A stretch of DNA of 64,000 bases. Origin: Lepraria neglecta. Taxonomy: Eukaryota; Ascomycota; Lecanoromycetes; Lecanorales; Stereocaulaceae. The stretch is from assembly GCA_033220425.1 (NCBI GenBank), contig CM065650.1:682001-746000 (forward strand), in the 5' to 3' direction. Under the pieces are notes generated by a model that saw nothing but the letters and a program-made list of their open reading frames with translations, was not told where the DNA came from and did no database searches. Positions 55,901 through 64,000 of the stretch are shown here, in pieces; position 1 is the stretch's first letter; every line of letters starts with the position of its first letter. Position numbers and translations under genes: made by a program.

Positions 55901-56215
55901 GGCTCTACGTTGAAGCCAGGAGACATGGGAGTGATAATTAGCGGAACGCTGATTTCTTTTGATTCAGTCAGCGATTTGATATTAGGCTCGAAGACCATTC
56001 CGCTCGAGACATCGGCTGGAGGATCAGATGGCTTAATAATGGGTGGATTTGGACCCAAAAGCTCGTACGCTACTGGCTTGAAAGGAGGTCCCAGAAATGG
56101 TACTACGATCAATGTGCTAGCTATTGAAGGGAAAGCAAAAGCTTTGCAAGGATTTACAACCTGGGAGCTATTGATCCTACCGAATTTTGTGTCAATAGTG
56201 CTCTTGCATAAATGA
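52990..56215 (+). pseudogene. Secreted repeat-glycoprotein gene, copy B, nearly full length but damaged
   Basis: The ATG at 52990 opens a signal peptide (MFCSTAMLWLFLILNFYSAA); a TGA at 53074-53076 interrupts, and the same frame then continues to 53757 with a Cys-rich domain (CGYGTPQCVYQC, VCRLWDDSCLGN, NCCHQCNLLVG). Landmarks follow in shifting frames: VETYY then TAG then PE (53724-53726, for the family YYWPE), FTYWSCPDRS, VKLSLYNPWSP, VYAKFYNMIARNSCG, MLAFSPGELS, FDFGDLPC, PEPGEPYRPLIAIP, FTAYDGASALTTAAAL, and from 55270 to 56010 repeat modules (LSNGVSAAGTTLALAAPA, GGIVVAGSTLKPGDMGVIIS), ending in a hydrophobic tail. A further TAG lies at 55043-55045. Two of the shifts fall in a G run (near 53702) and a C run (near 53780), so part of the damage may be sequencing error. 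Confidence 0.7.
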
Positions 56216-57099
56216 TGCGAGAAACGATTGTGCAATACTTCCACGTGGCGATGTCAAGTGATGACGAAGGACGAAGACAACAACCAAAGGGTATGTCTCA
56301 ATTCTATCCTCGATATTGGAAGGGATAAGGGAGATCTTTCTCTCACTATCGGAACTTCACCAGCGGAGCAGCCTCCGGAACGTCAGCGCCTAATTTTGCG
56401 GCAGTTTGCCCTCACCCCAAGTGAAACATCTCAGGTATCTGCAGCGGCTGTGCCGATGCGGCTGTGTCATACTTGGCAGGCAACAACTGTCAGCCCATCC
56501 ACTCTTTTCTTTGTGCCTTAAATAACGCGCAGACGGTGCCCACGACACGGAGAATTACCGGGCGAGCGCTTAGAAAGCTTCATACTGATGCAAGGGAAGG
56601 TTCCTTAGGTTCCTGGCTACCTCGATCTATGTTTCTAAGACACCCAAAAAGGTGTTTTATTAATGTTAGCTGGTCGTGTCTCACCTCTCTATCATGCTTA
56701 TTACCTAGGCGGACTCTGAGTTTACTATGCTTGATTGCTCAGTAAGACCATATGGGTTGCCACCTTGGAGTTAACGGTGATGTCCCGGCTACCAGCTACT
56801 CGGATGCATTACCAAGGGGTCCCTAGCAATCTTGATACAACCTTCAGCAAGAAAAACTGCGCACTTGTCTTTATGGGTGTGTGTCGCCATTTGATACTTG
56901 CTTATATTTCCTCGCCAAAGTATGTTGATTTTGTTATCGCTCTTTGCGACAAGAAGACCCGCGAGCATGTCGCGTATGGCCCCCAAAGAAGCCCGTGCGG
57001 GTGGTAGGCCATACCGCATTGTTTTATGTGCATAACAGACGCCATGTCTAAATTTCTGTCTCAAATTATCTAGACTCAGTGCGTTGAGTCGAGATTACA
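56216..57099. other. Intergenic with a possible Cys-rich secreted-protein relic
   Basis: Between about 56340 and 56530 one plus frame reads NFTSGAASGTSAPNFAAVCP, stop, then NISGICSGCADAAVSYLAGN and NCQPIHSFLCALNNAQTV, a spacing of Cys typical of secreted fungal proteins. It has no start, signal peptide or continuation, so I regard it as a fragment of unknown family. The rest shows nothing. Confidence 0.35.
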
Positions 57100-57932
57100 A
57101 TGCGCGTTCTCCGTGGTACACATGGAATGTTTCTCCCATCTCTCAGGCTAATATACTTGTTCCTCTTAACTCAACTCGCGACGACTCTTCCCACCAATTT
57201 TACCAACAATATATCATTAGACCCGTCACTAAACGCACTATCGTCAAACGAGTCATTAGGATCGCCCACTGCAGCTTGTGCCAGCTCTGCCCAACAGTGG
57301 CCAGCATGGTTCCAACCCAGCAAGAAATTTGACTCAGGAGATGTTGACGAAGCACTTTCTCTATTCTTCAATGACTACGTCAGAGACCACGGTAACTCGA
57401 AATACGAATTCTTGCTGTCCGGCGTGGAGCCTGTGCACAAGATACCAACTCAGCGTCTGCCTCTCAAAGTCGGATGGGGTAAGTAGGCTATACAAAACAT
57501 ACATTCATTTCCTCCTAACTCTTCTCAGGCACATCCTTTGTAGTGATAGCGATGCGATCGCAGTTCAAGAAAGGCGAGCTACCATTCGAGACGTCGACGC
57601 CATCAGCACCTTCAGACGTGGCTTCGTTCGAAAACATATGGCGAGGTTTGAATGCCATTGCTACAAAATGTTCTCACCCTTTTGGCGACCCAGGGTGGTA
57701 TCCTGCAGGTAAGATAACAGGTGCTTGCTCTGAATGTAAAATGAGAACCTAGGCTGGCTCGGTAACACGCGTCGTTCTAGGCGACTTGAATAGCATCGCG
57801 GTCTTCATCTGGCAAGCAGCTTCTCCGATCAACAAACGTGTAGGATCCGCTAGCGGCATTATTGAGAATTTTAACCTCTCATCGTTAGACTGGACGACCG
57901 GTGGCTATGACGAGGATACATTAACATACTAG
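57100..57932 (+). CDS. Small secreted protein, unknown family
   Basis: Exons 57100-57478, 57529-57708 and 57781-57932 join in phase to 236 residues. A signal peptide is present whether translation starts at 57100 or at the ATG at 57127 (MFLPSLRLIYLFLLTQLATT). The mature part begins with Asn/Ser/Leu-rich, probably glycosylated sequence (NFTN, NISL, NESL), then WPAWFQPSKKFDSGDVDEAL, FNDYVRDHGNSKYEFLL, GTSFVVIAMRSQFKKGELPF and, in the last exon, GDLNSIAVFIWQAASPINKR. It has three Cys. The second intron must use the acceptor at 57780; the nearer one leads to an early stop. I do not recognise the family; it looks like an intact secreted protein in a decayed neighbourhood. Confidence 0.7.
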
Positions 57933-58111
57933 AGTATGTGGGATACAATAGAGGCTTTGATAGTTTGGCAACTAGGGCGGATACTATCCTTCGAAGCAGC
58001 ATAGCGCACGGTTTTACAGTTCGGCGCATCCAACATACATCTTAGGATACAGGAATAGGGCATATTGGGTTGATTTATTGATAAACTACAATATACCACA
58101 TGCATATGGAC

Positions 58112-58960
58112 TTAGCGCTGACGGAATGCATCAACGCCCCTCGAACCTGTCATATTCCCACATCCCAGCAGGAATCTTTGGGAAAGCCGCCTTCCCTTTC
58201 TTTGCGCAGATCTCCTCTTCGGCCTTTCCCTGTTCGCGACCACAATTTGCTCCTTGCTGTTGCCTTTCTTCGTCTTCTTGCTCTCATTTCTTCTATTACT
58301 TATTCTCCTCATTAACTTCGTCTCTGGAAGTCCAAAATCTGCACTATTTCTGGACTCCATCGTCTGCTTCATTGTCTCAATCTCCTCCAGCAATTCGAAT
58401 AATGTGGATTGCACCTTATGCAACTTCTCTGCAAGATACTGCTCAACTCCCGTTGCATCGTGTTCCAGCTTCCGAAGATCACACTCAGTTTAGCTCAAGA
58501 TCCCGAACAAAGCGCCTACGAGGGTTGGGTCTGGACGACCTGCAAACCGGCTTTCATATGCTTTGTATTCCTCCATAGCGTATCCTCCAGCCCCGATGTT
58601 ACTTTTCTCTGTGTTTTGGTTTCCTTTGCCGTTTATACTTATATCCTCGGTCTTCACAAATTCCCGCATCCGCCTGTTATGCTCCTCAATTCTCAACCGT
58701 TGGGAAGGCAGACAAAATATCTCCTGCTTCGCAACTTGGATCTCATCCTTGATGTGATAGCAGACATTCTCGTGGCGTTCGAGCTCGTTCAATAGATCTT
58801 GTAAGATCTTAGCATTCGTTTTGGGAGGTGGAGGTGCGAGTTGTGACGACCCAAATTCATCGTAGAGAAGCTGCGAGGCTGAGCCTGTTTGGTAGGTGAC
58901 AGAATAGGTTGCTGGTGGTTTAAGGGTTAAGCCTGTGAACTGCTGGGCCAGGGTATCCAT
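58112..58960 (-). CDS. Coiled-coil protein of unknown function; cryptic intron or premature stop
   Basis: The start MDTLAQQFTGLTLKPPATYS leads into helical sequence (ILQDLLNELERHENVCYHIK, LRIEEHNRRMREFVK). At 58490-58492 an in-frame TAA follows FGILS, but the same frame continues open for 126 more codons of convincing coiled coil (VEQYLAEKLHKVQSTLFELL) and a Lys/Arg-rich tail. Two readings are possible. A 51-nt intron (58469-58519, gtaggc..cggaag, with a gctaaac branch-like site) would remove the stop in phase and give 265 residues. Otherwise a CAA-to-TAA change truncates the protein to 156 residues. The AAG acceptor is acceptable though not the best. I do not recognise the family. The basic tail suggests nucleic-acid or nuclear association. 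Confidence 0.55.
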
Positions 58961-59673
58961 CTCGGTCGCGCAGGTGGTTTTACATCAGGAGATGGGGATT
59001 GAAAATTTTCTGATGGCCTAGGTTGGCATTTGCAGACGTATTTCCTTTAGGTAGGCTCCATATCTAAGCGCCAAGGTTTGCTTTTATGTATATTTGCCTC
59101 ATCATATGCTAAACGGTATCATTTCTACTTCTTTACCTGGCTGCTGCAGGTTCCCGGCCAAGGCCGGAGTACGGGGGTGCCTGCATAACGGACTTTATCA
59201 TATGATCTTGTCTAAGTTGATGAACGTAGGCTTGGATCTGAAACACAACAGCAGTGGGAACCATAAAGAAGCAAAAATTGTGTACAAGCCACCTACGGCA
59301 AAGAGCCAAATGATAAGGAGCAAGTTTTCACAAACTGGGACGGATGGAGGCAGAACGCTGGTGATCATCTACTTCAAGAAAAATCGTAAACGATTTGTCT
59401 AATAAGAGTTCGAGGATCGATTTCACGACATCGATTTTGGCTTCAAGGATTGAGTTAAGCTACTTATCCAACGAATTTTGACTGAGCTTGTGCCACAACG
59501 ACATGATAGTCTGCAGGGCTCGAAACCCATTGGCTGGAATGTCACCTATCATTTCGGATCCCGCCAAGCGTGACAAAGCGTGAAAAAGCGAAAAAGGAAA
59601 CGACCACCATAAACCTGAAAATAGATCAGCGAATTGGAGAAAGAATTAAGAGACTTGATCCATTACGCAGATA
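58961..59673. other. Intergenic, 0.71 kb
   Basis: Lies between divergently arranged genes. The frame 59094-59402 lacks motifs. A short direct repeat, cgtgacaaagcgtgaaaaagcg, occurs near 59570. No gene is called. Confidence 0.4.
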
Positions 59674-60714
59674 ATGGCAATGGAGCTAATAATCCCCAAA
59701 GCGCTACAGAAAGGCGACACTATTGCCTTTGTATCACCCTCAGCACGCGTCAATCAAATCTTGCCAACTCCAATAGAGCGAGGGAAGAGCTACCTAGAAC
59801 ATCTGGGCTATCATGTCCAAATTATCTTCAATACCTCAGAGACCAAGACCCTCCGAGACTCACTCCTCCAGCGCTGCGAGGAAATCCACGAAGCCTTCAA
59901 AGACCCAGACATCAAAGCCATCATATGTACCGTCGGCGGATCAACGGCGAATGAATTACTACCGCACCTAGACTACGTACTCATCAAGTCCAACCCCAAG
60001 ATCTTCTGCGGGTACTCAGACATAACGCTCTTACACACCGCAATATTCACACAAACCGGCCTGCAAACTTTCTACGGCCCAAATGTCATCCCGGAATTTG
60101 GCGAAGTATTCCAATTCACTACGGAACATTTCCGGCACGTGCTGCAAGGGTCACCAGGGAAAGCAGTTGGCCCTGTACCGAGATCATCTCATTATGCAGA
60201 AAAACTACCTGATTTCTTCTTCGGTAACGAAACCTCCCAAGTACCACGAGAACTATCTCCATCACCCACTTGGACATGGCTTCGAAGCGGCGCAGCAACA
60301 GGTTGAATCTTCGGCGGCTGCATATCCTCAGTGCTCCGACTAGCAGGAACGAAATACTGGCCCGATTACCGCGGACGGATCCTCCTGCTCGAGACTTCTG
60401 TGGCAGAGAATATTGAGAATGGTCCTCCTTTGGGCAAAATGAGGTCGTGCATGGCTGACTTGGTGAATGTAGGGGTGTTCGAGGAGATTAGTGGATTGGT
60501 GGTTGGGAGACCGTATGGTTATGATGAGAAAATGCGGGAGGAATTTGGGAAGATGATTGTGGATCAGTGTTTTAGGACTAAGTTTCCGATATTGATGAAT
60601 GTGGATGTTGGGCATACGAGTCCTATGCTTACTATTCCGTTGAATGCGATGGTTAGGTTGGATGTGGGGAGGGATGAGTTTTGTGTTTTGGAGGCTGGGG
60701 TTGTTGGGAATTGA
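59674..60714 (+). pseudogene. S66-family LD-carboxypeptidase-like gene with one in-frame stop
   Basis: S66 serine peptidases cleave amide bonds of cell-wall peptides or microcin-type compounds (LdcA, MccF). The frame gives 346 codons and matches the family throughout: LQKGDTIAFVSPSARVN at the start, ICTVGGSTANELLPHLDY, the nucleophile in IFCGYSDITLLHTAIFTQTG, LLLETSVAENIENGP with the catalytic Glu region, and MNVDVGHTSPMLTIPLNAMV with the catalytic His. At 60304-60306 a TGA stands where the family has Arg in 'GRIFGGC', so a single CGA-to-TGA change explains it; the frame is otherwise whole. An intron removing it would be only 31 nt. It could be a recent null allele or a sequencing error. S66 genes in fungi may derive from bacteria; nothing here dates such a transfer. 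Confidence 0.8.
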
Positions 60715-60954
60715 TGTTGATGGTTCCACGGTGTGGGAAGAGCTTTAATAGTGGTGTTCTAGTGCATTTGCAAAGATTTCAGGCCAGATCACAGTGCTAA
60801 ATGATAGACAAGAAGCAGAAGAGATGGATTCTGCGAAGAGAATAGCGTAAGAACGTCCTCTGTATTTGCCTGACAAGTTTTCCTTGCTGTCTACGCACCA
60901 CATAGCGCCATGATAGGTAGTGGCAACTCAGCCCAATCCCATCAAGCTTCCAGG

Positions 60955-62599
60955 TCAAAGAGACAGCCCTTGCATGATAGGATTCGGACTGTATTCGAGT
61001 AACATGTCCAACAAATCTTGGTCACCTGGTTCGCCTTCTTGTAAGACTTGGTGCTGGGCGATATCTAACGGTGTTCTTCCCAATGAATTGGCAGTTGTAA
61101 ACTTGGCCCCGGCTTTGATCAACGTCACAAGCATACTGGGATTTCGAGAGATCACAGCAAGGTGTAGAGGCGTATTTCCATGGGGGTTTTGAGCCTGGAT
61201 TGCCGCACCACTTTCCAACAGCAACTTCAATATGTGTTGAATTCGATCCTGGGTGCTCACAACTGCTTCATGGAGGGCGGTAGAGCCGGTCAAGTCTCTA
61301 GCCTCGATATCAGCGCCTGCCTTGAGCAAAAGCCGTGCCGCTGTTAGAAAGTTGAATCCCACTGCGACAGCCAATGGCGTCATCCAATGTATATTTCTCT
61401 CGTTGAGGTCTACGACCGCTTCGATCACGAGAGACAACATTGATTCTACTGGTTCGGGTTTTCTGTGCATGGCTGTGTCCAATACTGCCATGCTGTCCGT
61501 GCTTTTGGCTTTAATGTCGGCGTTTTTCTCAAGTAGCAATTTCACCATGGCTGTGCTTCCATACTGAACAGCTGTCAACAACGGCGTTTGTCCCGTATAA
61601 TCCCTTGCATTGACATTGGCCCCAGATGCGAGTAGTACACGGGCCATGTGAAGTGCATCTCTTTTAGCCGCAATGATCAACCCTGCCTGAATATGATCAT
61701 CCCAAAATCTTGAGGCTATTTCGATTAACAGTGTACTAAACGGAAGACCATCTAAGAACGCGGCACGACGAACGATGGACAGCTTCCCTAAGCGTAAAGA
61801 CAGGGATCTCCCTCCTCCACCCATTTCCGAAAACGGAGATACATACTACCCAGCTTCTCGGCTGCCTGTACCAGTTTTTGGTCATTGGCTCCCCTTGCTT
61901 TGAGTGACATCAGAAGCTGCTCCTGAGCGATCTCGGCAGCAGGCCAATCACCAATCTTCTCATAAATCGATACCAGATTGGGGTTACACCTTTCACTCGA
62001 CACAAGTTGCAAATCATCATGGTGGAGGTTTACGCCGAAGGAGGCTCTTCGATGCAAATGCAAATACTCGGCGTCTCGGTACCGCGCATCGATTTGATAT
62101 TGCTCAGCTCGAAGGAGTTCATCGCGAGCTTCACGTAAGCGCCTCCCAAATTCAGACCCTGCGAATGTATCAGATTCCCGGTAGCGCAAACAACCAAAGT
62201 ATGTTCTACACAGCTGACGAGAGTCTCCGAACTCTTGTAAGCTAGACCAGTCGGTGTATCAGCAATCATGCTCACTCAACAGTATACACATTGCGCTCAC
62301 CACTGAGTTTCGGTACTGAATCTGAGGACCGGATGTCGAGAGCGTACTGGTTCTATCGTTTGGAGCTCCTCGATGAGAGGCGGCGTTTCCAATGGCAGTG
62401 ACAAAGAACGCTCGACTACACCGACTTGGTCCCCATCCACATAGTAATGGTTCTCGGTGTTTGATGCTATGTCCGTCGACATGGATTGTTCCTCGATCTT
62501 GGTCCTACTGGCTGAGCAGACATGTTGTAGCGTTGACACCTGTCGCATCTTTTCCCAGGCCCCTTCCTCTCCTCTGGCATGCACTAGAATGAGGGTCAA
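60955..62599 (-). CDS. Ankyrin-repeat protein with helical N-terminal half
   Basis: The C-terminal frame (stop 60955) holds about six ankyrin repeats, e.g. ANVNARDYTGQTPLLTAVQY, ADIEARDLTGSTALHEAVVS, AAIQAQNPHGNTPLHLAVIS and ANSLGRTPLDIAQHQ. Upstream exons read, across an intron near 62230-62300, FSTETQCLQEFGDSRQLCRT, then RDELLRAEQYQIDARYRDAE and IYEKIGDWPAAEIAQEQLLM with TPR-like helix pairs. The link between the two parts near 61800 needs a one-base shift (one more C in ccc would read EEGDPLSLRLGK) or an unseen intron. The true start lies at or beyond 62599, where the frame has no ATG. The role is unknown; such proteins often act in protein-protein recognition. Confidence 0.6.
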
Positions 62600-63697
62600 C
62601 TGACACCCCTGAAATAATTCAATGATGGAAGCATACTTTCTGTCAGTCCTTTCGACACTGTTTGCATTTGCGGTAAGCGATCTGCTTGTTGACCTTAGGC
62701 ATAGCTTTGCCGGCTCCCGATAAAGGCCTAGGTAGATTTTTTTCTATGCAACTAACACTATCAGAGGGCGCACCGCATCTAAGATGGTTGGTATGTTTGA
62801 GAGAGTATCGGTATAGGGACTATGACAGAGCAGCAACATGAGATGTAAGGCACAGAAAACAGGAAAATTGACCTGCATGATGATTTTGCCACTAAAAATT
62901 TAGCGAAGTGAGAGAACGGCGCTAGAAGGATTCACCCCCTAACCGGCTATTTGCTCTAGGCCTACAAATTGGATGTTTGATAGAACACTTTTGCGTACAA
63001 AGTAGTATATCTCATAGATATCTATTATTTTTGTACGAAAAACTTTGTTGAAGCTCTCCTGGTTGGCGAGCTATAGAGCTCTGCAGAAGGGGGTGCAGCC
63101 GGCTAGGGGGTGAATCCTTCTACTGCATCCTTAGAACACACTCTAGGAAAAGCCACACCCCAGGCCGTTGAGATAATCGCCCGATAAAAGCGGGGCCTGC
63201 TGCTTCGACCCTCATGCACCTCGATCTTTGCCGAGGGCACCAAGCTGTTTCGGGATTTCTGCCATTTGCCGCCACCTTCGCTCATGCAGCCTTACTAAGC
63301 TAAAACCTAATAACTATCACGCTATTAATGGTTAACCAATGGTTTGGTTTACCTTTTTTTCCCTCGTGTTAGAAAGGTATTTCCCCATGCCCGAAAACAA
63401 ATTCGAATCTATTAGACTGCTGACTACTTAAATCTTGCCCGGTACCTAACCCGCCCGCTTTCCAGTCGCATACGTCTCTTGCCATCGCTCGTCACCTTCG
63501 CTACCCCTACTTCTAGTAAACTGCTTCGACACTTTGCCGGTCCTCGTAGCTTCATCTTCTGCTATTGCCAGACCCATCATGCTGCGGTCACTTCCTCGTG
63601 ATTATAAAGGCCGCATTCCCAACTTCCGTGTCTTTAGAATTCTACTCTTGATGTTGTCATTTTCTTTCCCCATCATTAAATATTTTCTGCCCTAGTT
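62600..63697. other. Intergenic containing a MITE; leader of the right-edge gene
   Basis: Includes the 196-bp inverted-repeat element at 62925-63120. From about 63440 to 63697 the plus strand is pyrimidine-rich (cttgccatcgctcgtcacctt, tcattttctttccccatcat), typical of a promoter and leader for the gene starting at 63698. No other gene was found. Confidence 0.5.
62925..63120. mobile_element. MITE, 196 bp, 24-bp terminal inverted repeats, TA target duplication
   Basis: The left end gaaggattcaccccctaacc and the reverse complement of the right end match at 23 of 24 positions (62925-62948 and 63097-63120). The element is flanked by TA on both sides (62923-62924 and 63121-63122), the target duplication of Tc1/mariner-type elements. 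The interior is AT-rich, with no coding capacity and a partial inner inverted repeat around ttttgcgtacaaa/tttttgtacgaaaa. This is a non-autonomous DNA element; one mismatch between the ends suggests it is fairly young. The family name is unknown. Confidence 0.8.
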
Positions 63698-64000
63698 ATG
63701 CCTGAAGCTACCACTCCCGACCCAGAGCGTGGTGAGAGCCTTATACCTTGTACTCTAAGCACCAGCCACAAGCGCCACCCTCAGCCTCAGCCTAGCATTC
63801 ACTGTACTTTCGCGTACCAATACCTTGATGGATCCTCCAGTCTTGTCGACATCGAGCTCATCAAAACTCCTGACGGCGGCCTCGTCTTCAGTAATGCAGC
63901 TCCATACCTTTCTCGCGCTTTATCCGACCGCTGGCATTGCAAAATTCTTACCAAGCTCTCTACAAAGATCATAGTCGGTACTTCTGAAGTACAGCAGGTA
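63698..64000 (+). CDS. Unknown protein, N-terminal 101 residues (runs off the window)
   Basis: The ATG at 63698 follows a pyrimidine-rich leader, and the frame stays open to the edge: MPEATTPDPERGESLIPCTL, then YQYLDGSSSLVDIELIKTPD and GGLVFSNAAPYLSRALSDRW. A final 'cag gta' at 63995-64000 could be a splice donor. No family is recognised. Similar small proteins may exist, but the evidence is the open frame, the start context and the composition only. Confidence 0.5.
   Translation, partial: MPEATTPDPERGESLIPCTLSTSHKRHPQPQPSIHCTFAYQYLDGSSSLVDIELIKTPDGGLVFSNAAPYLSRALSDRWHCKILTKLSTKIIVGTSEVQQV

Noticed and set aside
60273-60334. An intron removing the TGA in the S66 gene
   Set aside because: The only donor/acceptor pair spanning it is 31 nt and would delete the conserved IFGGC segment.
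62925-63120. Hairpin terminator or ncRNA
   Set aside because: The TA duplication and near-identical 24-bp ends fit a MITE better.

Overview
The window is nuclear DNA of a filamentous ascomycete (Pezizomycotina). Signs are short GT-AG introns of about 50-75 nt, genes packed on both strands with short divergent promoters, and fungal families such as SWC3, MIC60, a fungal ubiquitin-like-domain protein, a Zn2Cys6 protein and large secreted glycoproteins built of repeated 'SIAGTTL..TVSGTPI' modules. A Leotiomycete is my best guess, but that is inference. There is no CRISPR array, rRNA, convincing tRNA or recognisable retroelement.

Layout. 1-6 kb: the first codons of an RPEL-repeat protein, a seven-exon DyP-type peroxidase, a gene-poor stretch and a small secreted protein. 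6-21 kb: conserved housekeeping genes. These are NBS1 (FHA/BRCT DNA-repair protein), a mitochondrial coiled-coil protein, a cytochrome-b5-like protein, an ER FKBP ending in KDEL, a SnoaL/NTF2-like protein, a membrane-protein remnant, N-myristoyltransferase, an ABHD12-like hydrolase and SWC3. 21-30 kb: a membrane protein, a ubiquitin-like-domain protein, a Zn2Cys6 protein and a secreted protein. 30-44 kb: MEMO1, a small Cys-rich protein with a PCNA-binding-like motif, an F-box-like protein, PIG-M (GPI14), a 1,300-residue membrane-anchored protein and MIC60. 45-63 kb: an accessory, decaying region. It holds two damaged copies of a large secreted glycoprotein gene; one appears split by a 3.2-kb segment carrying a nuclease-like gene and a dead kinase-like gene. 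It also holds a small secreted protein, a coiled-coil gene, an S66 carboxypeptidase gene with one stop, an ankyrin gene, a 196-bp MITE and the start of one more gene at the right edge.

How it fits together: 6-44 kb is mostly unlinked core functions (DNA damage, chromatin, lipid modification, GPI synthesis, mitochondrial cristae). The accessory part from 45 kb carries fast-evolving secreted and possible self/non-self genes whose in-frame stops are mostly TAG or TAA of a kind expected from C-to-T change at CpA (RIP). Independently, several otherwise good reading frames jump by one base inside homopolymers, which may be assembly error rather than biology.

Exon limits below were worked out by hand from reading-frame continuity, family motifs and splice consensus. 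They are internally consistent in phase but have not been tested against transcripts.
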